A stretch of DNA of 64,000 nucleotides. Origin: CAXMRP01 sp965216515. Lineage in GTDB: Bacteria > Pseudomonadota > Alphaproteobacteria > Rhizobiales > Afifellaceae. Below, piece after piece: positions 28,534-39,053 of the stretch. The notes below the pieces were generated by a model. It did not search any database. It saw only the letters and a list, made by a program, of their open reading frames with translations, and was not told the DNA's origin. The stretch spans positions 744,001 through 808,000 of the forward strand of contig OZ244173.1 in the NCBI GenBank assembly GCA_965216515.1. The letters are read 5' to 3'. A program made the position numbers and the translations under genes. Positions within the stretch are counted from its first letter, which is position 1, and each line of letters opens with the position of its first letter.

Positions 28534-29354
28534 CCGACATCCTCAAACGGATCGAGACCTACAAGCGCCGCGAAATCGCCGCCGCCCGCGCCAGCGCTCC
28601 GGAGGCGGAGATCCGCCGCCGCGCCGCCGACGCCGACCCGCCGCGCCCCTTCGCCGCCGCCTTGCAGGACGAGATCGACGCCGGCGGCACCGGCCTGATC
28701 GCGGAAATCAAGAAGGCCAGCCCGTCCAAGGGCCTGATCCGTGCCGACTTCGATCCTCCCGCGCTGGCCCGCGCCTACCGGGCCGGCGGCGCGGCCTGTC
28801 TTTCGGTGCTCACCGACGGTCCGTCCTTTCAGGGCGCGCCGGAGTATCTGACCGCCGCCCGCGCCGCCGCCGGCCTGCCGGTGCTGCGCAAGGATTTTCT
28901 GTTCGAGCCCTACCAGGTCGCCGAAGCCCGGGCCTGGGGCGCCGACTGTATCCTGATCATCATGGCCGCCGTCACCGATGCCGAGGCGCGGGCCCTGGAA
29001 GAGGCCGCATTTGATTGGGGCATGGATGTGCTGGTGGAGGTCCATGACCGGGCCGAGCTTGACCGGGCGCTCGCTTTGCGCTCGCCGTTGCTGGGCATCA
29101 ACAACCGCGACCTGAAGAGCTTCCGCACCAGCCTCGACGTCGCCCGCGCCCTCGCCCCGCACGTGCCCGGTGATCGGCTGATCGTCGGCGAGAGCGGGAT
29201 TTCCGCGCCGGCCGACCTGGCCGCGCTGGCCGCCGTCGGCATCCGCGCCTGCCTTGTCGGCGAGAGCCTGATGCGCGCCGACGATGTGGCCGCCGCCACC
29301 CGGATGCTTCTGGCCCCGGAGGCGGCGGCGGATGACGCGGAGGTGGCCCGATGA
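28530..29354 (+). CDS. trpC: indole-3-glycerol phosphate synthase
   Basis: Closes the indole ring from carboxyphenylamino-deoxyribulose 5-phosphate. 274 residues, TIM barrel, single-function (no TrpF fused). LIAEIKKASPSKGLI carries the active-site Lys and the phosphate loop, followed by LSVLTDGPSFQG, LRKDFLFEPYQV, LGINNRDLKSF and GESGISAPADL. Start GTG 28530 is set by the overlap with the trpD stop. moaC overlaps its stop by four bases (ATGA). Confidence 0.96.
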
Positions 29355-29830
29355 GCGACAAACTCACCCATGTCGGCAATGATGGCGCCGCCCGCATGGT
29401 CGACGTGTCCGACAAGGCGGTCACCCAACGTCGCGCGACCGCCGAAGGATCGGTCACCATGGCGGCGGAGACGCTGGCCGCCATCAGGGCCGGCAACGCC
29501 AAAAAAGGCGATGTCATCGCCACCGCCCGGCTCGCCGGCATCATGGCCGCCAAGCGCACCGCCGACCTCATTCCGCTCTGCCATCCCCTGGCGCTGAACC
29601 AGGTCAGCGTCGACATCGAACCCGACGACACCCTGCCCGGCCTGCGGGTCATCGCGTCGGCCCGGATTTCCGGCCGCACCGGGGTGGAAATGGAGGCGTT
29701 GACGGCCGTCAGCGTCGCCTGCCTCACCATCTACGACATGGCCAAGGCCATGGACCGGGAGATGGTGATCGGCGGCATCCGGCTCGTGGCGAAATCCGGT
29801 GGCCGGTCCGGCGACTGGCGTGCCGGCTGA
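29351..29830 (+). CDS. moaC: cyclic pyranopterin monophosphate synthase
   Basis: Second step of molybdenum cofactor synthesis. 159 residues with the conserved MVDVSDK, R-A-A-x-G-like TAEGSVTM, GDVIATARLAGIMAAKRT, LIPLCHPL and GVEMEALTAVSVACLTIYDM. Translationally coupled to trpC by the ATGA overlap at 29351. The trpC-moaC-moeA-lexA order is common in alphaproteobacteria although the pathways are unrelated. Confidence 0.96.
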   Translation: MSDKLTHVGNDGAARMVDVSDKAVTQRRATAEGSVTMAAETLAAIRAGNAKKGDVIATARLAGIMAAKRTADLIPLCHPLALNQVSVDIEPDDTLPGLRVIASARISGRTGVEMEALTAVSVACLTIYDMAKAMDREMVIGGIRLVAKSGGRSGDWRAG

Positions 29831-29852
29831 CCGGCAGGACAGGCGCCGCGCC

Positions 29853-31085
29853 ATGACATCCCGGACGCTCCTGCCCGTGGACACCGCACGGGCCCGTATC
29901 CTCAAGGGCGCTGCGCCGCTGGCCGCCGAAACCGTGCCCCTCCACGAGGCCGCCGGCCGGGTGCTGGCCCGCGATCTGGAGGCCGGCCGGACCCAGCCGC
30001 CATTTGATGCCGCGGCAATGGACGGATATGCCGTGCGCGCCGGCGACACCGCACCCGGCGCAATCCTGAACCGCATCGGCATGTCCCGCGCCGGCCAGCG
30101 TTTTCAGGGCCGCCTGGGTCCGCACCAGACGGTGCGCATCTTCACCGGCGCCCCGGTGCCGGATGGCGCCGATGCCATTCTCATCCAGGAGGATGCCGAC
30201 GCCGACGGCGACCGCATCACCGCCCGCATCGCGGTCACCGCCGGGACGTTCATTCGCAAGGCCGGACTGGATTTCAACCGCGGCGATATTCTCCTGCGGG
30301 CCGGCCGTCTGCTCGGTCCGCGCGCCCTGTCCCTGGCCGCCGCCATGAACCACGCGACATTGCCCGTCTATCGCCGGCCGCGCGTCGCGCTCCTCGCCAA
30401 CGGCGACGAACTGGTGGCGCCGGGCACCGATCCGGGCCCGGACCAGATCATCTCGTCCAACAATATCGGCCTTTCGGCGCTTGTCCGCGAATGCGGCGGC
30501 CAGCCCGACGATCTGGGCATCGCCGCCGACAGCCTCGACGCCATCGCCGAACGGATCGGCCGGGCCGCCGGCGCCGATATTCTCGTCACCATCGGCGGCG
30601 CCTCCGTCGGCGATCACGACCTTGTCGGCGAAGCGCTCATGCGCGCCGGCATGGCGCTGGATTTCTGGAAGATCGCCATGCGCCCCGGCAAACCGCTGAT
30701 GGTCGGCCGGCTGGGGGAAACCCGCGTCCTGGGGCTGCCCGGCAATCCGGTCTCCGCGCTGGTGACCGGGCTGATTTTCCTGCGGCCCCTGATCCGCGCG
30801 CTGACCGGGCGCGATCCGCACACGCCGCTCAAAACCGGCCGGCTGGCCGCGCCGCTACCCGCCAACGATCGTCGCCAGGATTATCTGCGCGCCAGATTTG
30901 TCGACGCCGCCGCCTCCGGGAACGTCGATTCCGGCGGCCCGCCATGGCTGGAGCCGGCGTCGAAGCAGGATTCCGCCATGATGGCGACATTCGCCAGCGC
31001 CGACGCGCTGATTGTGCGAAAACCCCATGCCGCGGCAGCCGAAACCGGCGAGCAGGTGGAATTCCTGCACCTGCCGGCCGATTGA
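29853..31085 (+). CDS. moeA: molybdopterin molybdenumtransferase
   Basis: Inserts molybdate into adenylylated molybdopterin. 410 residues. The N-terminal part has PPFDAAAMDGYAVRA, then VRIFTGAPVPDGADAI and the G-T-F-I-R-K-A-G-like GTFIRKAGLDF. The MoaB/Mog-like domain has ANGDELV, SSNNIGL, TIGGASVGDHD and FWKIAMRPGKPLMVG, and the C-terminal beta domain follows. ATG 29853 is preferred over ATG 29799, which would add an unconserved tail overlapping moaC. Confidence 0.95.
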   Translation: MTSRTLLPVDTARARILKGAAPLAAETVPLHEAAGRVLARDLEAGRTQPPFDAAAMDGYAVRAGDTAPGAILNRIGMSRAGQRFQGRLGPHQTVRIFTGAPVPDGADAILIQEDADADGDRITARIAVTAGTFIRKAGLDFNRGDILLRAGRLLGPRALSLAAAMNHATLPVYRRPRVALLANGDELVAPGTDPGPDQIISSNNIGLSALVRECGGQPDDLGIAADSLDAIAERIGRAAGADILVTIGGASVGDHDLVGEALMRAGMALDFWKIAMRPGKPLMVGRLGETRVLGLPGNPVSALVTGLIFLRPLIRALTGRDPHTPLKTGRLAAPLPANDRRQDYLRARFVDAAASGNVDSGGPPWLEPASKQDSAMMATFASADALIVRKPHAAAAETGEQVEFLHLPAD

Positions 31086-31115
31086 ACCGCAGCCGCGGCG
31101 CGCCCGGGTGCCCGA

Positions 31116-31406
31116 TCAGGCCGGCTCGAACACCTCCGCAATCCGGATCGACGGCTGGCCGGTCATCGTGTCGCCGATCTTGTCCCTCATCCACGAGCCC
31201 AGAACCTCGCCGGCCGCTTCCGCGTCGGCCGCACTCCGCCAGACCGTCATGGCGCCGTATTCGCCTGCCGCCTCATCGAAAATCAGGTATGTGCTGCTCA
31301 CGAATCCGTCCATACCCTTGGACATTGTGTAGGCTTCACTGGCCATGGCTTCCGCGGTTGCCCGCATGCCCGGCCCGATCTGAAACAAAACCAATCGCGC
31401 GTGCAT
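31116..31406 (-). CDS. small ABM-like (dimeric alpha-beta barrel) protein
   Basis: 96 residues with the spacing of a single ferredoxin-like/ABM domain: an N-terminal strand HARLVLFQI, a helix with AEAMASEAY, a middle strand FVSSTYLIFD, then GEYGAMTVWRSAADAEAAGEVLGSW. Function unknown; relatives include heme-degrading and polyketide monooxygenases as well as proteins without known activity. It faces away from lexA, with the LexA boxes 122 or more bases upstream of its ATG, and converges with moeA. Confidence 0.65.
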   Translation of the reverse strand: MHARLVLFQIGPGMRATAEAMASEAYTMSKGMDGFVSSTYLIFDEAAGEYGAMTVWRSAADAEAAGEVLGSWMRDKIGDTMTGQPSIRIAEVFEPA

Positions 31407-31527
31407 GATTCTCCCCTCCGTTGAATTCCACGCAATCCCGATCCGATCCTAGCACCAAACGGCGAAATCGCCGCACGCCAAATCCCCGGATCTCCGCCAA
31501 TTCAAGGCAAACAGGAAAACGCTTGCA

Positions 31528-31542
31528 GAACAGCGCGTGAAC
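31528..31542 (+). promoter_or_regulatory. LexA (SOS) box upstream of lexA
   Basis: GAACAGCGCGTGAAC is a perfect GAAC-N7-GAAC direct repeat, the alphaproteobacterial LexA operator. It lies 303 bases before the lexA ATG and 122 bases before the divergent small gene. Autoregulation of lexA is the expected role; the long distance implies a long leader or a second target. Confidence 0.8.
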
Positions 31543-31553
31543 AGCTATCGTTT

Positions 31554-31568
31554 GTTCGCGATATGTCC
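31554..31568 (+). promoter_or_regulatory. second, imperfect LexA box
   Basis: GTTCGCGATATGTCC matches GTTC-N7-GTTC in seven of eight fixed positions and sits 11 bases after the perfect box. Paired operators would allow cooperative binding. Confidence 0.5.
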
Positions 31569-31620
31569 ATATCCAGTGCAACGGTCGTCAAACCGTTGTG
31601 GAATCGGCGTACGGCAACCG

Positions 31621-31716
31621 GATGTGGCACCGGATGTGGCACCGGTCGCGGCATTTGATGTGGCGCCGTGTGGGCAATTGATGTGGCGCTGCGTGTGGGC
31701 AATCGATGTGGACCGG
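31621..31716. repeat. GATGTGG direct repeats in the lexA leader
   Basis: Five copies of a 12-base unit, GATGTGG followed by five variable bases (GATGTGGCACCG twice in tandem, then GATGTGGCGCCG, GATGTGGCGCTG and GATGTGGACCGG), are spaced over 96 bases, partly separated by GTGTGGGCAAT-type spacers. Together with the SOS boxes and the following 16-bp repeat, this is what fills the 438-base gap 31407-31844. Confidence 0.7.
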
Positions 31717-31738
31717 ACCCGCGAAAGGACACGGTCCG

Positions 31739-31783
31739 GCGTTGTTGCCGTCTGGCGTTGTTGCCGTCTGGCGTTGTTATTGC
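31739..31783. repeat. 16-bp tandem repeat before lexA
   Basis: GCGTTGTTGCCGTCTG occurs twice in tandem (31739-31754, 31755-31770), followed by a third partial copy that diverges after GCGTTGTT. It ends about 60 bases before the lexA ATG. Confidence 0.75.
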
Positions 31784-31844
31784 GGATCGCTGTTGAGTGT
31801 TGCGGTCAAGGGATTCAATCGGGCGATATGATCAAGGGGACATC

Positions 31845-32561
31845 ATGCTGACGCGGAAACAACTGGAACTCCTGATGTTCATTCACGAACGGCTGAAGGA
31901 ATCGGGTGTGCCGCCATCCTTTGACGAGATGAAGGATGCTTTGGACCTGCGCTCCAAGTCGGGGATTCACCGGTTGATCACGGCGCTGGAGGAGCGTGGC
32001 TTTATCCGCCGTCTGCCCAACCGCGCCCGCGCCCTGGAAGTCATCAAGCTGCCCGATGCCGTCAATCCGGCGCTCGGCACAGGCCGGCAGCGGGGCTTTA
32101 CCCCCAGCGTCATCGACGGACGATTGGGCATGGCGCCGGATACCGGCAAAGCCGCCGGGGCGCCCACCGCCGACAACGACACCGTCGCCATTCCGGTCAT
32201 GGGCCGGATTGCCGCCGGCGTACCCATTTCGGCCATCCAGAACCATAGCCATACAGTGTCCGCGCCGCCGGACCTTCTGGCCGGCGGCGAGCATTTCGCG
32301 CTGGAAGTGCGCGGCGATTCCATGATCGAGGCCGGCATCCTGGACGGCGACACCGTGCTGATCAAGAAACAGGAGCACGCCGACAGCGGCGATATCGTCG
32401 TGGCCCTGATCGACGACGAGGAGGCGACCCTGAAGCGGCTGCGGCGCAAGGGCGCATCGATCGCGCTGGAGGCTGCCAATCCGGCCTACGAGACCCGCAT
32501 TTTCGGTCCCGACCGGGTCCGGATCCAGGGCCGGCTCGTCGGCCTGATGCGGCGCTACTGA
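31845..32561 (+). CDS. lexA: SOS repressor LexA
   Basis: Represses DNA damage genes and cleaves itself when RecA filaments form. 238 residues. An N-terminal winged helix (about 1-65) has LTRKQLELLMFIHERLKESG and SKSGIHRLITALEERGFI. A linker of about 45 residues is followed by the cleavage site A124-G125 in GRIAAGVP, and the S24-type peptidase dyad S159 (RGDSMIEAGILDGDTV) and K197 (EEATLKRL). ATG 31845 follows AAGGGGA at good spacing; an upstream ATG at 31797 lacks such a site. Perfect and near-perfect GAAC-N7-GAAC boxes lie about 300 bases upstream. Confidence 0.97.
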   Translation: MLTRKQLELLMFIHERLKESGVPPSFDEMKDALDLRSKSGIHRLITALEERGFIRRLPNRARALEVIKLPDAVNPALGTGRQRGFTPSVIDGRLGMAPDTGKAAGAPTADNDTVAIPVMGRIAAGVPISAIQNHSHTVSAPPDLLAGGEHFALEVRGDSMIEAGILDGDTVLIKKQEHADSGDIVVALIDDEEATLKRLRRKGASIALEAANPAYETRIFGPDRVRIQGRLVGLMRRY

Positions 32562-32772
32562 TCCGATTGTCCGGCCGGCCGGGTCTCCGGTTTCGGCCGA
32601 TCCGGCGCCCTTTTCCACCCGGTATTTCCCCTTTGCCTGGCCGGGCCGGCCTGCATCACCCGTTTCGTGCTGCCCCGGCCGGCGTTGTCCTGCCTGTTGC
32701 GCGCCGGCGGGCGCTGATTTTCACCTTTGGCCGGCGTGCGGCGATCATGCCGGCCGAACGGGCGGCAGACCG

Positions 32773-35148
32773 CTACCGCGAGACCGGGCCATGCCAGGGC
32801 CGCCGGACAACCGGATAGGCGGTCTTGACGGCGAAGTCGCCGCTGCCGGCGTCAAACCGAACCGCATGTGCGCCGTGTACGGCAAGCGCCGTGCGGTCGA
32901 TCACCAGCCCGGCCGCGCAATCATTGGGTGCGGCAAGCGGCGTGACAACGATCCCCGCACGCCGGCAGTCTTCAAAAAAGGCCAGCGGATCGCGGACATG
33001 TGCAATCCTCACCGGTTGCGGTAGGACCCGGCCCGCGCCCGGCGCCGGCCCAGCGCCCGAACCAGCGCCGGACGATGAAACCGGTTCCGTTTCCGTGTTG
33101 GTTGACCCGCCTGTGGACGCCTGCGGCGTCGTTTCGCCATCGCCGACGGCCCAGTCGGCCACCATGAGGCAACCGAGCGCGTCGCAGGCGACGCCCGACC
33201 GGTCGATGCGCGCCGGCGGCGCCAGCCCGGCGCGCTGGTGCCACCTGTCCAGCGTGTACGATCCGCTGCGCCCGCCGGAGGCCGCATATCCGCCGGCCTG
33301 GGTGCGCAACGCGACAATCCGGCCGCCCCCGTCGACAATGAGATCGGGCGGCGGCGGACCGAAAATCCCGATTGCCAGCGCCGCACCGACCGGCAACAGG
33401 CCCAGATACCGGATCGCGGTGTGCCACAGGCACAGCCACATCAGCCCGCCGAGACAGAGCACCAGAAAGACGGGCGGCAATGCCGCCACCGGCCGCACCG
33501 CCTGCGGCAACGCCGCCGTAAACGCGGCAACGTCCAAAAGCCGGTCGACACCCCAGCCGAACACCGTCAAAGCCGGCCCCTCAAGGCCGAACGGCATGGC
33601 GGCGAGCGCCACCAGGCCCGACGGCATGATGATCAGCGACACGACCGGCATCGCCATGAGATTGCCGATGAGCGAATAGGTCGCCAGGCGCTGGAAATGG
33701 TAGGCGGCGACCGGCGCCGTGGCCAGGCTGGCGATCACCGTGGTCAGCGCGATCGCCGCCAGGCCGCCGACGACCGGCCAAACCAGTCCGAAGACCGTCC
33801 CCCGTGTCCCGGACCGGTCCGCGGATACCCGATCATCGCGCCGGCGGCGCCATGCCTCCCACACCGCGACCAGGGCGGCCGCGGCGGCGAATGACATCTG
33901 AAACCCCGGTTCCGCGACGCTTTCCGGCGCGATCGCCAGCACCACGATTGCCGCAATGGCCAGATTGCGCAGCGACAGGGCCGGCCGGTCGATCAGGATC
34001 GCCGAAAACAGGATCGCCGCCATGATGAACGCGCGCACCGTTGCGACATTGCCGCCGGATATCAGGAGATAGAAAAACCCCGCCACGAGCGCCGCCAGTG
34101 CCGCCCATTTGCGCAAGGGCTGCGTCTGCGCCAATGCCGGCGACAACGACAGCACCGCCCGCACCGCGGCGAAGACAGTGCCGGCGAAGAGCCCCATATG
34201 CAGGCCGGATATCGCCAGGATGTGCGCCAGACCCGAATCGCGCAGGTTCGCCACAACCGTTTCCGATAGGCCGCCCCGCTCGCCAACCAGAAGCGCCGCC
34301 GCCACCGCCCCGGCATCGCCGGAAAGCGCCGCCCGCAAACGCGTCACGATCGCCGAACGCAGCCAGGCGATGGCTGCCGCCGGTCGCCAGGCCTCCGGCG
34401 GCGCGATCTGCGCCACGGCACCGAACACGAACCCGGATCCGCCGATCCGGTCGAAAAAGGCCCGCGCCCGCGGATCATAGTCCCCCGGAGCGGCAGGCCC
34501 GGGAACGGCATCGATCCGGGCGGCAAACGACACCACCGCGCCGACCGGCGGAAGCGTTACATTCGGCGCCAGAGAAACCCGCAGCCGGGCCGGCGTTTGC
34601 GATGCCGCCAGTCGTTCGACGGCAAGCCGGTCCAGCACAATTCGCGGCCGGCGGTCCGTTCGCGTTTCGGCAGCCGCCACCCGGCCCCAAACAGCGCTCG
34701 TCAGCGGACCGGCAAGCATCGGTGAGGAAAGACTGTCGACCCGCGCCTTGCCCAGCGACAGGCCGGCAAGCAGCAGCGCAACGACCGCCAGGATACCGAA
34801 GGGCATTCCCTTCAGATATCGCCGGACCGCCAATCCCGCGACGACCAGCGCCACGGCGTGGACCGCCACCCCGGACGGCTCGCGCGGCAGCGACAGATAA
34901 CCGGCAATTCCGATCCCGATCAGCACCGGTGTCCACAAAAAGCAGCGGCGCTGGTCGCGTTCGGCGGCAAACAGCCCAATCGCCGCCATCCGCCCCGCCT
35001 GCAACCGGGCAAGCGCGATCCGCCAGCCGCCGGCATGTCTGATCCCGCGGAAACCAAATGCGGAACGGCCGGTCCGGTCGCCGGCTGCGCCCGGCCGCCC
35101 CGGCCGAGCCGGTCTGTCCGGTAGCTGTTGTCTGCCGCCCGTCTGCAC
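32773..35148 (-). CDS. comEC: ComEC/Rec2 family DNA-uptake channel protein
   Basis: 791 residues with many membrane spans. An N-terminal DUF4131-like region (about 75-260) has DYDPRARAFFDRIGGSGFVFG. The competence domain (about 290-590) has the typical LRDSGLAHILAISGLHMGLFAG and ISGGNVATVRAFIMA. The C-terminal part is soluble, Gly/Ser/Pro-rich and lacks a recognisable metallo-beta-lactamase motif, as in many alphaproteobacterial members. In competent bacteria the protein moves single-stranded DNA across the inner membrane. The start is uncertain: ATG 35148 is used, ATG 34989 is an alternative. Convergent with lexA across 211 bases in which I see nothing; divergent from gltX. Confidence 0.88.
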   Translation of the reverse strand: MQTGGRQQLPDRPARPGRPGAAGDRTGRSAFGFRGIRHAGGWRIALARLQAGRMAAIGLFAAERDQRRCFLWTPVLIGIGIAGYLSLPREPSGVAVHAVALVVAGLAVRRYLKGMPFGILAVVALLLAGLSLGKARVDSLSSPMLAGPLTSAVWGRVAAAETRTDRRPRIVLDRLAVERLAASQTPARLRVSLAPNVTLPPVGAVVSFAARIDAVPGPAAPGDYDPRARAFFDRIGGSGFVFGAVAQIAPPEAWRPAAAIAWLRSAIVTRLRAALSGDAGAVAAALLVGERGGLSETVVANLRDSGLAHILAISGLHMGLFAGTVFAAVRAVLSLSPALAQTQPLRKWAALAALVAGFFYLLISGGNVATVRAFIMAAILFSAILIDRPALSLRNLAIAAIVVLAIAPESVAEPGFQMSFAAAAALVAVWEAWRRRRDDRVSADRSGTRGTVFGLVWPVVGGLAAIALTTVIASLATAPVAAYHFQRLATYSLIGNLMAMPVVSLIIMPSGLVALAAMPFGLEGPALTVFGWGVDRLLDVAAFTAALPQAVRPVAALPPVFLVLCLGGLMWLCLWHTAIRYLGLLPVGAALAIGIFGPPPPDLIVDGGGRIVALRTQAGGYAASGGRSGSYTLDRWHQRAGLAPPARIDRSGVACDALGCLMVADWAVGDGETTPQASTGGSTNTETEPVSSSGAGSGAGPAPGAGRVLPQPVRIAHVRDPLAFFEDCRRAGIVVTPLAAPNDCAAGLVIDRTALAVHGAHAVRFDAGSGDFAVKTAYPVVRRPWHGPVSR

Positions 35149-35247
35149 CTTTCGCCGCCGCCTCGCTTGCGCCCAGTCTTGCCTATGCTACACACCCGAC
35201 GCCACACAGTCTCCCGTCGCCGTCCCGGCCCCAGCACTGGTTGTCTC

Positions 35248-36675
35248 ATGCCCGAAGCCGTCGTCACACGTTTTGCCCCCTCGCCCACCGGTTTCCTGCA
35301 TATCGGCGGCGCCCGGACAGCGCTGTTCAACTGGCTCTACGCCCGCCACTGCGGCGGCCGGATGTTGCTGCGGATCGAGGACACCGATCGCAAACGCTAT
35401 TCCGCCGCCGCGGTTGACGCCATCGTTGACGGGCTTGACTGGCTCGGTCTCGACTGGGACGGCGAGCCGGTCTCCCAGTTCGCCCGCCGCGACCGCCATC
35501 GCGATGTGGCGCGCGCGCTGGTGGACAGCGGCCTGGCCTATAACTGCTATGCGACACCCGACGAGCTTGCCGATATGCGCGCGGCCGCCCGCGCCGAGGG
35601 GCGGCCGCCGCGCTATGACGGGCGCTGGCGCGATCGCGATCCGGCCGAGGCGCCGGCCGGTGTCGATCCGGTCATCCGCATCAAGTCCCCGCCCGATGGC
35701 GACACCCTTGTCAATGACCGTGTGCAGGGTCCGGTCCGCTTTCCCAACAAGGATCTCGATGATTTCGTTATCCTGCGCTCCGATGGCTCGCCCACCTACA
35801 TGCTCGCCGTTGTCGCCGACGATCACGACATGGGCGTCACCCATGTCATTCGCGGCGACGATCATCTGACCAACGCCGCCCGCCAGACCGTCCTCTACAA
35901 CGCCCTGGGCTGGCCGATTCCCGTCTTCGCCCACATACCGCTGATCCATGGTCCCGACGGCGCCAAGCTGTCCAAGCGCCACGGCGCGCTCGGCGTGGAG
36001 GCCTATCGCGCCATGGGCTATCTGCCGGCGGCGCTCCGCAACTATCTGGTAAGGCTGGGCTGGGCCCACGGCGACGACGAGATTTTCTCAACCGAACAGG
36101 CGATCGGCTGGTTCGACCTGTCGGGGATCGGCAAGGCGGCCGCCCGTTTCGATTTCGACAAGCTGACAAATCTCAACGCCCATTACATGCGGCAGACCGA
36201 CGATGAGCAGCTTATGGCAGCGCTGGAAGCCGTGGTTCCACAAACCGAACATGCCGCCGCCTACGACGGCCGTCTGACGCCGGCCGGCCGGGCCCGCCTC
36301 CTGGCGCTGATGCCGGGCCTGAAGGCGCGCGCCCGCACGCTCGCCGAACTGGCCGGCGCCGCCGCCTTCGCCGTTGCCGAACGGCCGCTGGAACTGGACG
36401 AAAAGGCCCGCGGCCTGCTCTCCGGCGACGCCCGGACACTGCTGGCCGGCATCGCCGACAGGCTGGCCGGCGCCGAATGGACAACCCAAGCGCTGGAAGC
36501 GGCGGTCCGCGACCATGCCGATGTCAACGGCATCAAGCTTGGCGCCATTGCCCAGCCGTTGCGCGCCGCGCTGACCGGCACCACCCGTTCACCCGGCATT
36601 TTCGATGTCATGGTGGCGCTCGGCCGCGAAGAATCGCTCGCCCGGGTCGCCGATCAGGCCGCCGCGCCGCAATAG
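35248..36675 (+). CDS. gltX: glutamate--tRNA ligase
   Basis: Class I aminoacyl-tRNA synthetase, 475 residues. FAPSPTGFLHIGGARTALFN contains the HIGH-type signature, and GAKLSKRHGAL the KMSKS-type signature. RIEDTDRKRY and VIRGDDHLTNAARQ complete the catalytic domain; the C-terminal anticodon-binding domain is helical. Alphaproteobacteria often have two paralogues, one charging tRNA-Gln as a step to glutaminyl-tRNA; sequence alone does not tell which this is. ATG 35248 begins directly at the conserved start. Confidence 0.96.
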   Translation: MPEAVVTRFAPSPTGFLHIGGARTALFNWLYARHCGGRMLLRIEDTDRKRYSAAAVDAIVDGLDWLGLDWDGEPVSQFARRDRHRDVARALVDSGLAYNCYATPDELADMRAAARAEGRPPRYDGRWRDRDPAEAPAGVDPVIRIKSPPDGDTLVNDRVQGPVRFPNKDLDDFVILRSDGSPTYMLAVVADDHDMGVTHVIRGDDHLTNAARQTVLYNALGWPIPVFAHIPLIHGPDGAKLSKRHGALGVEAYRAMGYLPAALRNYLVRLGWAHGDDEIFSTEQAIGWFDLSGIGKAAARFDFDKLTNLNAHYMRQTDDEQLMAALEAVVPQTEHAAAYDGRLTPAGRARLLALMPGLKARARTLAELAGAAAFAVAERPLELDEKARGLLSGDARTLLAGIADRLAGAEWTTQALEAAVRDHADVNGIKLGAIAQPLRAALTGTTRSPGIFDVMVALGREESLARVADQAAAPQ

Positions 36676-36878
36676 CGCCCGCCCGCCGGATCAACCGGTG
36701 ATCGCCTGTACAGCTTGATGTGCAGTGCAAAAAAATGCTACCCAAGCGCCACCGATTGGCGGCCGCCCGGACCACCGGCGCAGCCGACCAGCGTTGCTGT
36801 CATTTCCGACACGCGGCGGACGGCCGGAGCATTCGGGCCGGTCGGTTTTCATGGGAAACAGGCGACGGGGGAGCACGC

Positions 36879-38171
<1,293 letters not shown>

Positions 38172-38243
38172 CACGCCGCTTCTGCCCGGCGCGGACGGCA
38201 GGACAACCGCCGGCCGTCCGGCTGGCATGCGCCGAAACGCCGG

Positions 38244-39053
38244 TCAGGTGCCCTGAAGGACGCGCCCGCCGCGCGGCGTACAGATCTTGCGTTCCGGTTT
38301 GTCGCGGATAAAGGCGACGACCTTGCCGACATTGACGTCGTCGGCAAATTCTTCCGCAACATCCTCAAGACGTTCGCGAAGCGTGCCCTCCTGGGCGAAC
38401 AGCAGCCGGTAGGCCCGGCGCAGTGCATGGATGTCGTCGCGGGAATAACCGGCCCGTTTCAACCCGACAATATTCAGGCCGCCCAGATGCGCCCGGTTGC
38501 CCAGAACCGAACCGAACGGGATGACATCCTCGATGACCGGCGTGATGCCGCCGACGAAACACAGTTCCCCCAGCCGCGCGAACTGGTGAACGGCGGCAAG
38601 TCCGCCGACAATCGCCCGGTCGCCGACATCGCAGTGCCCGCCCAGCGTCGCATTGTTGGTCAGGATGACATTGTTGCCGACATCGCAGTCATGCGCCACA
38701 TGGCTGGCAATCATCATCAGGCAGTTGTCACCCACCCGGGTCACGCCGCGGCCCTTGACGGTACCGGGATTGAGTGTGGCGTGTTCGCGGATGGTGCAGT
38801 TGCGGCCAATCACAAGCCGGGTCGGCTCGCCCTTGTAGCCGACATGCTGCGGCGCCAGCCCGACGCAGGCATGGGGGAAAATATTCGTGTTCTCGCCGAT
38901 TTCCGTATGTCCGTCGACCACAGCATGGGCGCCGATGCGTACACCGCCGGCCGCCACCACATTGGCGCCGACGATGGCATATGGACCGACGGCAACGTCA
39001 TCGGCCAGCCGCGCCTCCGGATCGATGATCGCCGTCTTGTGGATGTCAGTCAC
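38244..39053 (-). CDS. lpxA: UDP-N-acetylglucosamine acyltransferase LpxA
   Basis: First enzyme of lipid A synthesis, a left-handed beta-helix trimer. 269 residues, with hexapeptide repeats up to about residue 195, then a helical C-terminal domain (LKRAGYSRDDIHALRRAYR). The catalytic His is in ASHVAHDCDVGN, and GLAPQHVGYKGEPTRL and VGGLAAVHQF are conserved. Because gnnA-gnnB are in the window, the true substrate may be UDP-GlcNAc3N, giving an amide-linked chain. Its ATG overlaps the fabZ stop by eight bases. The usual downstream lpxI-lpxB are absent here and lie 27-30 kb away. Confidence 0.96.
   Translation of the reverse strand: MTDIHKTAIIDPEARLADDVAVGPYAIVGANVVAAGGVRIGAHAVVDGHTEIGENTNIFPHACVGLAPQHVGYKGEPTRLVIGRNCTIREHATLNPGTVKGRGVTRVGDNCLMMIASHVAHDCDVGNNVILTNNATLGGHCDVGDRAIVGGLAAVHQFARLGELCFVGGITPVIEDVIPFGSVLGNRAHLGGLNIVGLKRAGYSRDDIHALRRAYRLLFAQEGTLRERLEDVAEEFADDVNVGKVVAFIRDKPERKICTPRGGRVLQGT

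Noticed and set aside
31116..31406. Toxin or antitoxin role for the small gene beside lexA
   Set aside because: The residue pattern fits an ABM-type fold and there is no partner gene.
36676..36878. tRNA or riboswitch in the gltX-gltA gap
   Set aside because: No cloverleaf, no known aptamer consensus; only an A-run and GC-rich sequence were seen.
38172..38243. Terminator between gltA and lpxA
   Set aside because: A seven-base GGACGGC/GCCGTCC stem has a 14-base loop and no T-run on either strand.
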